A DNA stretch of 64,000 nt from Rouxiella aceris (GTDB taxonomy: Bacteria > Pseudomonadota > Gammaproteobacteria > Enterobacterales > Enterobacteriaceae): contig NZ_JAADJU010000007.1 of NCBI RefSeq assembly GCF_012933545.1, positions 1 to 64,000 of the forward strand. Direction: 5' to 3'. Positions within the stretch are counted from its first letter, which is position 1, and each line of letters begins with the position of its first letter. Made by a program: the position numbers and the translations under genes. Positions 17,585-25,950 of this stretch are shown piece after piece. Below the pieces are notes generated by a model. It did not search any database. It was given only the letters and a program-made list of their open reading frames with translations, and was not told where the DNA came from.

Positions 17585-18562
17585 TTAGTAGGCAACCTGG
17601 CCCATATATCGCCGTGTCTCCAGCGGATGCTGGCGTACCTGCGCCAGCGCGGCGCGGTATTCACACATGACGCTATAAAACAGTACCGGGTTAAAATACT
17701 CTACGACGCTTGCTGGTACTACGCCAAGTCCCAGCTCCCGGGCATCGACAATCTCGATCTTCTCGCCATACTGCTGCAAAAAGCTGCGCGCACGTTCGTC
17801 AAGCGCTCGGGTGCGGCCTTCGTTGATCATCAGGATCCACGGCGTAGTGGCATCGGTAACTTCAAACGGGCCGTGAAAATACTCGCCGCTATGGATGGAT
17901 GCGGCGTTAAGCCACTGCATTTCCATAAGCGAACAAATGGCAAAACCGTAGGCATGGCCGTAGGACGCACCGCTGGAGAGGATATAAAACAGTGATTCCT
18001 GCGCATAACGATCGGCAAAGGCAGCACTGCGCGCCTGAACCTGACGGCGTGCTTTGGCAATAACCTCATCGATTTGCGTCATTCCCGTGAGGAAATCGCT
18101 ATAGCCGGCAAACCCTTCACTCTGCTGCAGGGCTTCGACACAGAGGCTGAGGATTATCGCCATCGGATTATTAATTACCTGACTGTCTTCTCCCCAGGCA
18201 TACAGCAGATTACTGTCAGAGAAATTGATCAGGCTGGCGTGCTCATTGTGGGTCAAGGTGACAGTGACGCTGCCCCGGCTCTGCGCCAGTTTTGCTGCTG
18301 CTACCGACTCTGGGGTGTCGCCACCGTGGGAACACACAATGGTCAGCGATTGCTTGCCCAGCGTCTTTGGTGCGGCATAAACAAACTCATTGGCGGTCAT
18401 CATATAGCTGTGCAGGGTGGTGGCTTCACTATTGAGGAAATAATTTGCCGGGTACATATCTACCAGCGAGCCGCCGCAGGCCACCAGAAATACCTGGCGT
18501 AGCCCACCCTGTGGCAGGAAACGCTGTTCGATCAGAGACGAAATAATTGCCGCAGTATTCAT
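17585..18562 (-). CDS. frlB: SIS-domain fructosamine-6-phosphate deglycase (FrlB/FraB type)
   Basis: Splits a phosphorylated Amadori product into glucose-6-phosphate and the free amino acid. 325 residues with two SIS domains (VACGGS near residue 28; SSGASYGHAYGFAICSLMEMQW), and the active-site segment IHSGEYFHGPFE containing the catalytic Glu/His region. It looks closer to Salmonella FraB (fructose-asparagine pathway) and Bacillus FrlB than to E. coli FrlB. The start lies three bases after the upstream stop, with GGTGAG as ribosome site, indicating coupling. Confidence 0.85.
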   Translation of the reverse strand: MNTAAIISSLIEQRFLPQGGLRQVFLVACGGSLVDMYPANYFLNSEATTLHSYMMTANEFVYAAPKTLGKQSLTIVCSHGGDTPESVAAAKLAQSRGSVTVTLTHNEHASLINFSDSNLLYAWGEDSQVINNPMAIILSLCVEALQQSEGFAGYSDFLTGMTQIDEVIAKARRQVQARSAAFADRYAQESLFYILSSGASYGHAYGFAICSLMEMQWLNAASIHSGEYFHGPFEVTDATTPWILMINEGRTRALDERARSFLQQYGEKIEIVDARELGLGVVPASVVEYFNPVLFYSVMCEYRAALAQVRQHPLETRRYMGQVAY

Positions 18563-18565
18563 AAA

Positions 18566-19345
18566 TCACTCACCATACACATTGAAATTAAAATATTTTT
18601 TTGCCAGTCGGTCATAGGTGCCATCGCTGCGTATTGCCTTGATGGCACCATTAAGCTGCGTCAGTAACTTCTCGTCCTGCTTGGCAACGCCAATGCCGGT
18701 GCCGGGACCAAAAATGGCTTCATCCTTAACCTGCGGATCAATCAGGGCGAAATCCTTGCCCTGCGGTTTGTTCAGCAACGCTTCGCTGACCACAGTGGCA
18801 TCATCGAGGGTGGCGTCCAGACGTCCTACTACCAAATCGGCATATACCGCGTCAGCACTGGGGTAGGAAACCACTTCGACCCCCTGGTTTTGCCAGTATT
18901 TTTTCGCATAGCTTTCAAATACCGAGCCTTGTTGCACGCCCAGGCGTTTACCACGCAGGGTGTCGAGCGTAGGTTTAAGGCCGCTATCCTTTTTGGCGAC
19001 CAGAAACGCCGGAGTATTGAATAATTTATCGGAGAAGTTGATGGCCTTTTTACGTTCATCAGTAATCGACAGCGAAGAGATAATGGCATCGAACTTGCGG
19101 GCATGCAGGGCAGGGATCAGACCATCAAAACCATTCTCCACCCAAACACATTTGGCCTTGAGTTGAGCACAGATGGCATTGCCGAGGTCAATATCAAAGC
19201 CCTGCAGAGTGCCATCAACAGCTTTAGACTCAAAAGGGGGAAAGGTGGCATCGGTGCCGAAACGGATTTGTTGCTGGGCCGATACCTGACAGGAAAGGCC
19301 AGCAAAAATCAGGCCGATGGATAACAGGGTAAGCGCTTTTTTCAT
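18566..19345 (-). CDS. Polar amino-acid type ABC solute-binding protein
   Basis: Periplasmic receptor of the HisJ/ArgT family, about 259 residues. Signal peptide MKKALTLLSIGLIFAGLSCQ ending ...VSA; mature QQQIRFGTDATFPPFESK, GFDIDLGNAICAQL, the ligand-binding DAIISSLSITDERKKAINFS region and a C-terminal GIGVAKQDEKLL. The second of two adjacent ATG codons is chosen because GGGAG spacing is better. It heads the frl-like operon, suggesting it binds a glycated (probably basic) amino acid. No permease or ATPase is encoded with it, so it must borrow those of another importer. Confidence 0.88.
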   Translation of the reverse strand: MKKALTLLSIGLIFAGLSCQVSAQQQIRFGTDATFPPFESKAVDGTLQGFDIDLGNAICAQLKAKCVWVENGFDGLIPALHARKFDAIISSLSITDERKKAINFSDKLFNTPAFLVAKKDSGLKPTLDTLRGKRLGVQQGSVFESYAKKYWQNQGVEVVSYPSADAVYADLVVGRLDATLDDATVVSEALLNKPQGKDFALIDPQVKDEAIFGPGTGIGVAKQDEKLLTQLNGAIKAIRSDGTYDRLAKKYFNFNVYGE

Positions 19346-19460
19346 CATTCACTCCCAATAAGTGTACCGTAAAATAGACCACATAAGGTATACCCTTGCC
19401 GTCAAAGCTTCGCAACTCATTTTTATATTTTATTCAACTATAATAATATCTTATGTAGCC

Positions 19461-19583
19461 ATGGTCTGATTGGTGTTTGTTATTTCTTCGCCGCAGTCGG
19501 CGAATTTTCGGTGACAGATCAAGCGCTGGCTGGCTATACTACGGTCTTTATTTGCGTAAGTTTCGGACTATAAAACAGACCAT
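19461..19583. promoter_or_regulatory. Possible GntR half-sites between the frl-like operon and its regulator
   Basis: CAGACCAT (19576-19583, overlapping the regulator start) and its inverse ATGGTCTG (19461-19468) occur once each; a related TAGACCA is at 19375-19381 upstream of the binding-protein gene. HutC-type GntR proteins often bind GTCTA/TAGAC inverted repeats, so these are candidate operator pieces, but spacing is irregular. Confidence 0.3.
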
Positions 19584-20352
19584 GAGTGAGCCGATTGAAG
19601 GTAAGCGCCGTCCGCGAAAAGCCTATTTGCAAGCCCGACAAGCATTGCTGAATTTATTGAACACCCCAGAGTTCAACGATGGCGATCAAATTCCGGCAGA
19701 ACGCGATCTCTCGTCCCTGCTGGGTATTAGCAGAATGACATTGCGCAAAATCATTGATGAGCTGATCGCCAGTGGCGTCCTTGAGCGGCGGGGGAATCAG
19801 GGCACCTGGCTGACCCATACCACCATTGAGCGTCCACTGACTCAGACAATTGAACATGGTATCAGCAAGATCACCGAACTTAATGGCGCGGTGCCTGGTA
19901 GCCGATTGATCTATTTTCAGGACACCCTAGCCAGTTCTCGCCTGGCACTGCTACTTAAAATTAGTGCCGGTGATCCTTTGGTGATGATCAAACGCCTGCG
20001 CCTGGCCGACGGTGAGCCATTTTGTCTGGAGACCAGCTACCTGCCGCGCGCCCTAATCCCGGATTTGACTGCCGAGATGCTGGAACAGAGCGGCTCACTG
20101 TATCGTCTGCTGGCGGAGCAATATCGCATTTTTGGCGTGTCTGACGAGGGGACTATCCGGGTGGCGATAATGAATGAAGAAGAACAGGCGCTATTGAATG
20201 CGCCGCCAGATAGTCCGGCACTGGTCTATCGCGGGGTGATTGCCGACCGTTTTCAGCAGCCCGTGGAATATCTGGTATCCGTTAATCATCCGCAGCGGGT
20301 GTCGTTTCGCATTAGCCACAGTCAGGATGCCGGGCAATTGATAAAGCCCTAA
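19582..20352 (+). CDS. GntR-family regulator with UTRA domain (FrlR-like)
   Basis: 256 residues from the ATG at 19582. A winged HTH (GDQIPAERDLSSLLGISRMTLRKIIDELIASGVLERR) is followed by a UTRA ligand domain (DPLVMIKRLRLADGEPFCLETSYLP). It is divergent from the frl-like operon, the position of FrlR in E. coli, so it most likely represses that operon until glycated substrate binds. An upstream in-frame extension to 19477 has no domain content. The start lacks a clear ribosome site. Confidence 0.85.
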   Translation: MSEPIEGKRRPRKAYLQARQALLNLLNTPEFNDGDQIPAERDLSSLLGISRMTLRKIIDELIASGVLERRGNQGTWLTHTTIERPLTQTIEHGISKITELNGAVPGSRLIYFQDTLASSRLALLLKISAGDPLVMIKRLRLADGEPFCLETSYLPRALIPDLTAEMLEQSGSLYRLLAEQYRIFGVSDEGTIRVAIMNEEEQALLNAPPDSPALVYRGVIADRFQQPVEYLVSVNHPQRVSFRISHSQDAGQLIKP

Positions 20353-20472
20353 TGATTAACGAGTCCCCGGGAATGATAATCCGCTTTAACTGTGCAATCT
20401 GCCCATCGGCCTGTACTGACAAACAAGAGTACAGGGGGAAATATAAGGGGATCCTTGAGTCGTAGACAATAC

Positions 20473-20496
20473 GTGACTATATTACCATTTGGTCAC
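20473..20496. promoter_or_regulatory. Operator for the TetR regulator (autoregulatory site)
   Basis: GTGAC-N14-GTCAC, with GTGACTAT on the left and TTGGTCAC on the right. The same 24-bp architecture, with both ends conserved, recurs at 21155-21178 before the efflux genes. It lies 50 bases upstream of the TetR gene. Confidence 0.65.
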
Positions 20497-20546
20497 ATGC
20501 TATCAATCAGGGCTCATCGAGCCAAGCCAGAGAAATAATTAAAAAT

Positions 20547-21149
20547 ATGAATACACATCAGACGCGTGGGCCATTGGACCACAGCATTCGCGATCAGGTC
20601 GTGGAAGCTGCCACCGAGCACTTTGGACACTTTGGCTATGAGAAAACAACGGTGTCAGACCTGGCTAAAGCCATCGGTTTTTCCAAGGCATACATATACA
20701 AATTTTTCGATTCCAAACAGGCCATTGGCGAGGTGATCTGTAAAAATCGGCTGGGTATGGTGATGGATATTGTCAATGCCGCAATCGCCGACGCCCCCAC
20801 TGCTTCAGAAAAATTACGCAGATTATTCAAGTCAATCACCGAGGCAAGCGGCGATTTATTTTTCCACGATCGCAAGATTTACGATATCGCAGCCGTCGCT
20901 TCTCGCGATCAATGGCCTTCGGCAACTGCCTATGAACAACGTCTGCATCAGTTGATCCAGCAAATTATTCTCGAGGGACGACAGACGGGAGAATTTGAAC
21001 GCAAAACGCCGCTGGATGAAGCTGCGCATGCCATATTTCTGGTCATGAAGCCTTATATCAGTCCGGTGCAATTACAATATAACCTTGAGACTGCCTCATC
21101 GGCAGCGGTCCTTCTGTCGGCGTTGATATTGCGCAGCATGGCGCCTTAA
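20547..21149 (+). CDS. TetR/AcrR-family repressor
   Basis: 200 residues. An N-terminal HTH (VEAATEHFGHFGYEKTTVSDLAKAIGFSKAYIYKFFDSKQAIG) is followed by an all-helical ligand domain. It lies directly upstream of, and in line with, an RND adaptor and pump gene; matching palindromes flank it on both sides, so it very probably represses itself and the pump. The inducing compound is unknown. Confidence 0.9.
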   Translation: MNTHQTRGPLDHSIRDQVVEAATEHFGHFGYEKTTVSDLAKAIGFSKAYIYKFFDSKQAIGEVICKNRLGMVMDIVNAAIADAPTASEKLRRLFKSITEASGDLFFHDRKIYDIAAVASRDQWPSATAYEQRLHQLIQQIILEGRQTGEFERKTPLDEAAHAIFLVMKPYISPVQLQYNLETASSAAVLLSALILRSMAP

Positions 21150-21154
21150 ATTTA

Positions 21155-21178
21155 GTGACTATTGACATTATTGGTCAC
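21155..21178. promoter_or_regulatory. Operator for the TetR regulator (efflux operon)
   Basis: GTGACTAT...TTGGTCAC, 24 bp, the second copy of the site at 20473. It begins six bases after the TetR gene stop and 48 bases before the adaptor start, implying a separate regulated promoter for the pump genes. Confidence 0.65.
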
Positions 21179-21225
21179 TAGTCTGAGAATGCGGTTACTG
21201 TCTTGCTAAATAAATAAGGTAACCC

Positions 21226-22335
21226 ATGCTCAGGCTTAAACCTGTTACATTTGCCGTTTGTCTGCTGCCTTTTGTTCTGGCAGCGTGCGGCGACGCTTCC
21301 GGTATCGACGACCCGCGCAATCAACCACCTTTGGTCAGGGTGGCGAGTGTGGCCAGCGCTGTCGATACATCTCGCGCATTTACCGGTGTTATTGTCGCGC
21401 GTATTCAGAGTGATCTTGGTTTTCGGGTGCAAGGCAAAATACTTGAACGTCTGGTGGATACCGGCCAGAACGTTAAACGCGGCCAGATATTAATGCGTTT
21501 GGACCCCGTCGACCTTAACCTGCAGGCGCAAGCTCAGCAGCAGACGGTTTCTGCCGCTCGGGCGCGCGCCAAACAGACAGCTGCGGACGAGGCTCGTTAT
21601 CGCAGTCTGGTCACCGCAGGGGCAGTTTCAGCTTCGGCCTATGATCAGATAAAGGTCGCGGCAGATACCGCCAAAGCGGATCTCAGTGCTGCTCAAGCCC
21701 AGGCTGATGTTGCGCGTAACGCCACCGGCTATGCCGTCCTGCTGGCCGACGCTGACGGCGTGGTCATGGATACACTCGCCGAACCCGGTCAGGTGGTCAG
21801 CGCAGGGCAGGCGGTGGTCAGACTTGCCAGGGCCGGGCAACGTGAGGCCATCGTGCACTTACCCGAGACGCTGCGCCCAAATATCGGCAGCGAGGCACTG
21901 GCGACGTTATATGGCACCAGTAAAGCGTCAACGTCCGCCAAACTGCGGCAACTTTCCGATGCAGCCGATCCGCTGACCCGCACCTTTGAGGCCAGATATG
22001 TCCTTGAGGGGGCGTTGGCAAATGCACCACTCGGCTCTACCGTGACGCTGCAGATTGCTGAAGGAAAATTACCCGTCCAGGTGGTGCAGGTGCCGATAGC
22101 CGCCCTCTACGATGCAGGCAAAGGGGCAGGGGTCTGGCGCATTGCAGGCAAGCCGGCAAAAGTCTCATGGCAGCCGGTTCAGGTGCTTGGGCTGGGGGAC
22201 GATGCTGCGCGGGTAACCGGTAACATCAAGCCCGGTGAACAGATTGTCGCCCTGGGGGCACATTTGCTGCACGACGGAGAGGCTGTTCGCCTGCTTGATC
22301 CGCGCGATAACGGTGCTGCGGGGAGCCAACCATGA
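21226..22335 (+). CDS. RND efflux periplasmic adaptor lipoprotein
   Basis: Membrane-fusion protein linking the RND pump to an outer-membrane channel. 369 residues with a lipoprotein signal (LLPFVLAAC, lipidated Cys near residue 21), a barrel-sandwich lipoyl half-motif (GFRVQGKILERLVDTGQNVKRGQ), an alpha-helical hairpin rich in Ala/Gln, and a second lipoyl half (GVVMDTLAEPGQVVSAGQ). The ATG follows AAGGT. Its stop overlaps the pump start by four bases. No outer-membrane factor is encoded here, so TolC is the likely partner. Confidence 0.92.
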   Translation: MLRLKPVTFAVCLLPFVLAACGDASGIDDPRNQPPLVRVASVASAVDTSRAFTGVIVARIQSDLGFRVQGKILERLVDTGQNVKRGQILMRLDPVDLNLQAQAQQQTVSAARARAKQTAADEARYRSLVTAGAVSASAYDQIKVAADTAKADLSAAQAQADVARNATGYAVLLADADGVVMDTLAEPGQVVSAGQAVVRLARAGQREAIVHLPETLRPNIGSEALATLYGTSKASTSAKLRQLSDAADPLTRTFEARYVLEGALANAPLGSTVTLQIAEGKLPVQVVQVPIAALYDAGKGAGVWRIAGKPAKVSWQPVQVLGLGDDAARVTGNIKPGEQIVALGAHLLHDGEAVRLLDPRDNGAAGSQP

Positions 22336-25300
22336 GTGAAGGACGGTTCAATCTTTCAGCCATCGCCGTTCGTGAGCGCGCGATCACCTTATTTCTGATT
22401 ATCCTGATCACCGTGGCCGGTATTTTCTCGTTCTTCGCATTGGGGCGCGCCGAAGATCCACCGTTCACGGTCAAGCAGATGACCATTATCTCGGCATGGC
22501 CGGGAGCCACCGCCCAGGAAATGCAGGATCAGGTGGCTGAGCCACTGGAGAAACGCCTGCAGGAGCTTAAATGGTACGACCGCAGTGAGACTTACACACG
22601 TCCGGGTCTTGCCTTTACCATGTTGTCATTGCAAGACAGCACCCCGCCTTCACAGGTACAAGAAGAGTTCTATCAGGCACGAAAGAAAATCGGCGATGAG
22701 GCAAAAAATCTTCCTGCCGGTGTTATTGGACCGATGGTTAACGATGAGTTCTCGGATGTCACCTTTGCGCTCTTTGCGTTGAAAGCCAAAGGCGAGCCAC
22801 AGCGCTTGTTGGTGCGTGATGCCGAATCCCTGCGTCAGCGTCTGTTGCATGTGCCGGGCGTCAAGAAGGTGAATATTATCGGAGAGCAGGCAGAGCGTAT
22901 CTTTGTTTCCTTCTCTCACGATCGGCTGGCGACATTGGGCGTCTCTCCACAAGATATTTTCTCGGCGCTGAACAGCCAAAACGTACTGACCCCCGCCGGT
23001 TCAATTGAAACGCAAGGATCGCAGGTATTTCTTCGTCTGGATGGTGCCTTCGACAAGCTTGAAAAGATCCGTGATACGCCGATTGTCGTTCAGGGACGAA
23101 CGCTGAAACTTTCCGACGTGGCAACCGTTGCACGTGGCTACGAAGATCCGGCAACCTTTATGATCCGCAATCAGGGTGAGCCAGCGCTACTGCTGGGCAT
23201 TGTGATGCGCGATGGCTGGAACGGCCTGTCGTTGGGTAAGGCACTGGATGCCGAGACGGTTAAAATCAACGAAGGCATGCCGCTGGGTATGAGCTTTTTA
23301 AAAGTCACCGATCAGTCGGTGAATATCAGTTCGGCGGTTGACGAGTTTATGATCAAGTTTTTTGTCGCGCTGCTGGTGGTGATGGTGGTGTGTTTCGTCA
23401 GTATGGGCTGGCGGGTAGGCGTTGTCGTGGCGGCTGCGGTTCCGCTGACATTGGCTATTGTCTTTGTGGTGATGGAGTCATCAGGCAAGAATTTTGACCG
23501 TATAACCCTGGGTTCACTGATTTTGGCGCTGGGGCTACTGGTCGACGATGCCATTATTGCCATCGAAATGATGGTAGTGAAAATGGAAGAAGGGTACGAC
23601 CGAATCAAAGCCTCGGCCTATGCCTGGAGCCACACCGCTGCCCCTATGCTCGCCGGTACGCTGGTGACGGCCGTCGGTTTTATGCCCAACGGTTTCGCGC
23701 AGTCTACCGCGGGAGAATACACCAGCAACATGTTTTGGATCGTGGGTATTGCCCTGATTGCCTCCTGGGTGGTTGCCGTGGTGTTTACGCCTTATCTGGG
23801 TGTCAAGATGCTGCCCAACATCAAAGTGGTTGCCGGAGGACACGCGGCTATCTATAACACCCGCCATTACAACCGTTTTCGCCGAGTCCTTACCTTCGTT
23901 ATCGCCCGCAAATGGGGGGTAGCAGGCACGGTGATTGCGATGTTTGTGGTGGCAATTGTCGGCATGGGGTTGGTCAAAAAACAGTTTTTCCCGACCTCTG
24001 ACCGCCCGGAAGTCCTGGTTGAAGTGCAGATGCCTTATGGCACGTCGATTGAGCAAACCAGTGCTGCCACGGCGAAGATTGAAGCCTGGCTAAAAACCCA
24101 GAGTGAAGCAAAGATCGTCACCTCTTATATCGGCCAGGGCTCACCACGTTTTTATCTGGCAATGGCGCCAGAGCTGCCCGATCCGTCGTTTGCCAAGATT
24201 GTCGTGCTGACCGACAGCCAGCAAGCGCGTGAGGCACTCAAGTTCCGTCTTCGCCAGGCGGCGGCCGACGGGCTGGCACCTGAAGCGCGTGTCCGTGTCA
24301 CGCAACTGGTCTTTGGCCCTTATTCACCCTATCCGGTGGCCTACCGGGTGATGGGGCCGGATGCGGTCAAACTGCGCGAGATTGCCGACAAGGTGGCCGG
24401 GGTGATGCAGGCCAGTCCAATGATGAGGACCGTCAACACCGATTGGGGACCGCGAGTGCCGACGCTACATTTCACGCTCGATCAGGACCGTTTGCTGGCG
24501 GTGGGATTGACATCGAATGCGGTCGCTCAGCAACTTCAGTTCCTGCTTTCCGGCGTGCCGATCACCTCGGTGCGTGAAGACATTCGTTCGGTGCAGGTGA
24601 TGGGACGCGCGGCCGGGGATATTCGGCTCGATCCTGCAAAAATAGCCGGTTTTACCTTGGTGGGTGCTGCCGGTCAGCGTATTCCGCTGTCGCAGATTGG
24701 CGATGTCGAGGTGCGCATGGAAGACCCGGTTTTGCGGCGGCGTGACCGAACCCCGACTATTACCGTTCGGGGAGACATTGCCGAAAATCTGCAACCACCT
24801 GATGTGTCCACGGCGATGATAAAAGCGCTACAGCCGATCATCGACACCCTTCCTGGCGGTTATCGCATTGAGCAGGCCGGCTCCATTGAGGAGTCGGCAA
24901 AAGCCACCGCGGCGATGGCACCGCTGTTTCCTATTATGATTGCCATGACGCTACTGATCATCATCCTGCAGGTGCGTTCCATGTCCGCGATGGTGATGGT
25001 ATTTCTCACCGCCCCTCTGGGACTTATTGGCGTGGTGCCAACGCTGTTACTCTTCCACCAGCCATTTGGCATCAATGCCCTTGTCGGGTTGATCGCACTG
25101 TCTGGCATATTGATGCGTAACACTTTAATTCTGATAGGGCAGATCCATCATAATCAACAGCAAGGGCTAGATCCGTTTCATGCCGTGGTGGAGGCGACAG
25201 TTCAGCGCGCCAGACCCGTGTTGCTTACCGCGATGGCCGCCATTCTGGCGTTTATCCCGCTGACTCATTCGGTGTTCTGGGGCACGCTGGCTTACACATT

Positions 25301-25421
25301 GATTGGTGGAACCTTTGGCGGAACCCTGATGACATTGGTATTTTTGCCGGCGATGTATGCCATCTGGTTCAAAATACGCTCAGGCAATCATCAGCAAGCC
25401 GTAAAACAGGTATCGGCATAA
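22332..25421 (+). CDS. RND-family multidrug efflux permease (HAE1 type)
   Basis: Proton-driven inner-membrane exporter, 1029 residues. The first helix follows NLSAIAVRERAITLFLIIL; two large periplasmic loops and twelve helices are evident. TM4 carries the paired acidic residues of the proton relay in GLLVDDAIIAIEMM, and TM10 has a basic or polar partner in GILMRNTLILIGQ. The sequence resembles the TriC/VmeU-like branch more than AcrB. Substrates are not predictable. Confidence 0.93.
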   Translation: MSEGRFNLSAIAVRERAITLFLIILITVAGIFSFFALGRAEDPPFTVKQMTIISAWPGATAQEMQDQVAEPLEKRLQELKWYDRSETYTRPGLAFTMLSLQDSTPPSQVQEEFYQARKKIGDEAKNLPAGVIGPMVNDEFSDVTFALFALKAKGEPQRLLVRDAESLRQRLLHVPGVKKVNIIGEQAERIFVSFSHDRLATLGVSPQDIFSALNSQNVLTPAGSIETQGSQVFLRLDGAFDKLEKIRDTPIVVQGRTLKLSDVATVARGYEDPATFMIRNQGEPALLLGIVMRDGWNGLSLGKALDAETVKINEGMPLGMSFLKVTDQSVNISSAVDEFMIKFFVALLVVMVVCFVSMGWRVGVVVAAAVPLTLAIVFVVMESSGKNFDRITLGSLILALGLLVDDAIIAIEMMVVKMEEGYDRIKASAYAWSHTAAPMLAGTLVTAVGFMPNGFAQSTAGEYTSNMFWIVGIALIASWVVAVVFTPYLGVKMLPNIKVVAGGHAAIYNTRHYNRFRRVLTFVIARKWGVAGTVIAMFVVAIVGMGLVKKQFFPTSDRPEVLVEVQMPYGTSIEQTSAATAKIEAWLKTQSEAKIVTSYIGQGSPRFYLAMAPELPDPSFAKIVVLTDSQQAREALKFRLRQAAADGLAPEARVRVTQLVFGPYSPYPVAYRVMGPDAVKLREIADKVAGVMQASPMMRTVNTDWGPRVPTLHFTLDQDRLLAVGLTSNAVAQQLQFLLSGVPITSVREDIRSVQVMGRAAGDIRLDPAKIAGFTLVGAAGQRIPLSQIGDVEVRMEDPVLRRRDRTPTITVRGDIAENLQPPDVSTAMIKALQPIIDTLPGGYRIEQAGSIEESAKATAAMAPLFPIMIAMTLLIIILQVRSMSAMVMVFLTAPLGLIGVVPTLLLFHQPFGINALVGLIALSGILMRNTLILIGQIHHNQQQGLDPFHAVVEATVQRARPVLLTAMAAILAFIPLTHSVFWGTLAYTLIGGTFGGTLMTLVFLPAMYAIWFKIRSGNHQQAVKQVSA

Positions 25422-25491
25422 ACCATAAAATATGATCAGCGTGGCAGGCAAAGCGGATTTCTTGCTTTTACGTTCGCGGTAGTTATGCGTA

Positions 25492-25511
25492 TACTGTATA
25501 TATAAACAGTA
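25492..25511. promoter_or_regulatory. LexA box of umuDC
   Basis: TACTGTATATATAAACAGTA matches the SOS consensus TACTG(TA)5CAGTA with the CTGT-N8-ACAG core intact. It lies 17 bases before the umuD start, so the operon is DNA-damage inducible. Confidence 0.92.
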
Positions 25512-25527
25512 TTCATAGGTACTACAA

Positions 25528-25950
25528 ATGAAAACGTATAGCGCCAATGCGGAACCTGCCAAACTGCTGATCCCGCTTTTTCAGGATAAGGTCCCGGCAG
25601 GCTTTCCGTCACCGGCGCAGGACTATATCGAAAAAGGCCTCGATCTTAATGAGCTCTGTATCCGGCATCCGGCGGCCACCTATTTTGTGATGGCCACCGG
25701 CATGTCGATGGTTGATGCCGGTATTTATGAGGGATCGTTGCTGGTCGTTGACCGCAGCCTGCAAGCCAAACATGGCGATATTATTATTGCCGCGTTGGCT
25801 GGCGAGTATACCGTGAAGCGGCTTTGTACCCATCCGGTGGTGCAGTTGATGCCGATGAATCCCGATTTCCCTCCCATTGTGCTGCATGACGGTGGCGGCG
25901 ATCTTGAGGTTTTTGGTGTTGTAACCTTTAGTATTAACGGATTGCAATAA
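25528..25950 (+). CDS. umuD: Translesion polymerase V accessory protein UmuD
   Basis: 140 residues, LexA-like S24 peptidase fold. RecA-stimulated self-cleavage would occur at the Ala-Gly bond in VPAGFPSPAQ; the Ser nucleophile is in ATGMSMVDAGI and the general-base Lys in GEYTVKRL. The cleaved dimer joins UmuC as polymerase V. Its stop codon overlaps the umuC start (TAATG). Confidence 0.96.
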   Translation: MKTYSANAEPAKLLIPLFQDKVPAGFPSPAQDYIEKGLDLNELCIRHPAATYFVMATGMSMVDAGIYEGSLLVVDRSLQAKHGDIIIAALAGEYTVKRLCTHPVVQLMPMNPDFPPIVLHDGGGDLEVFGVVTFSINGLQ

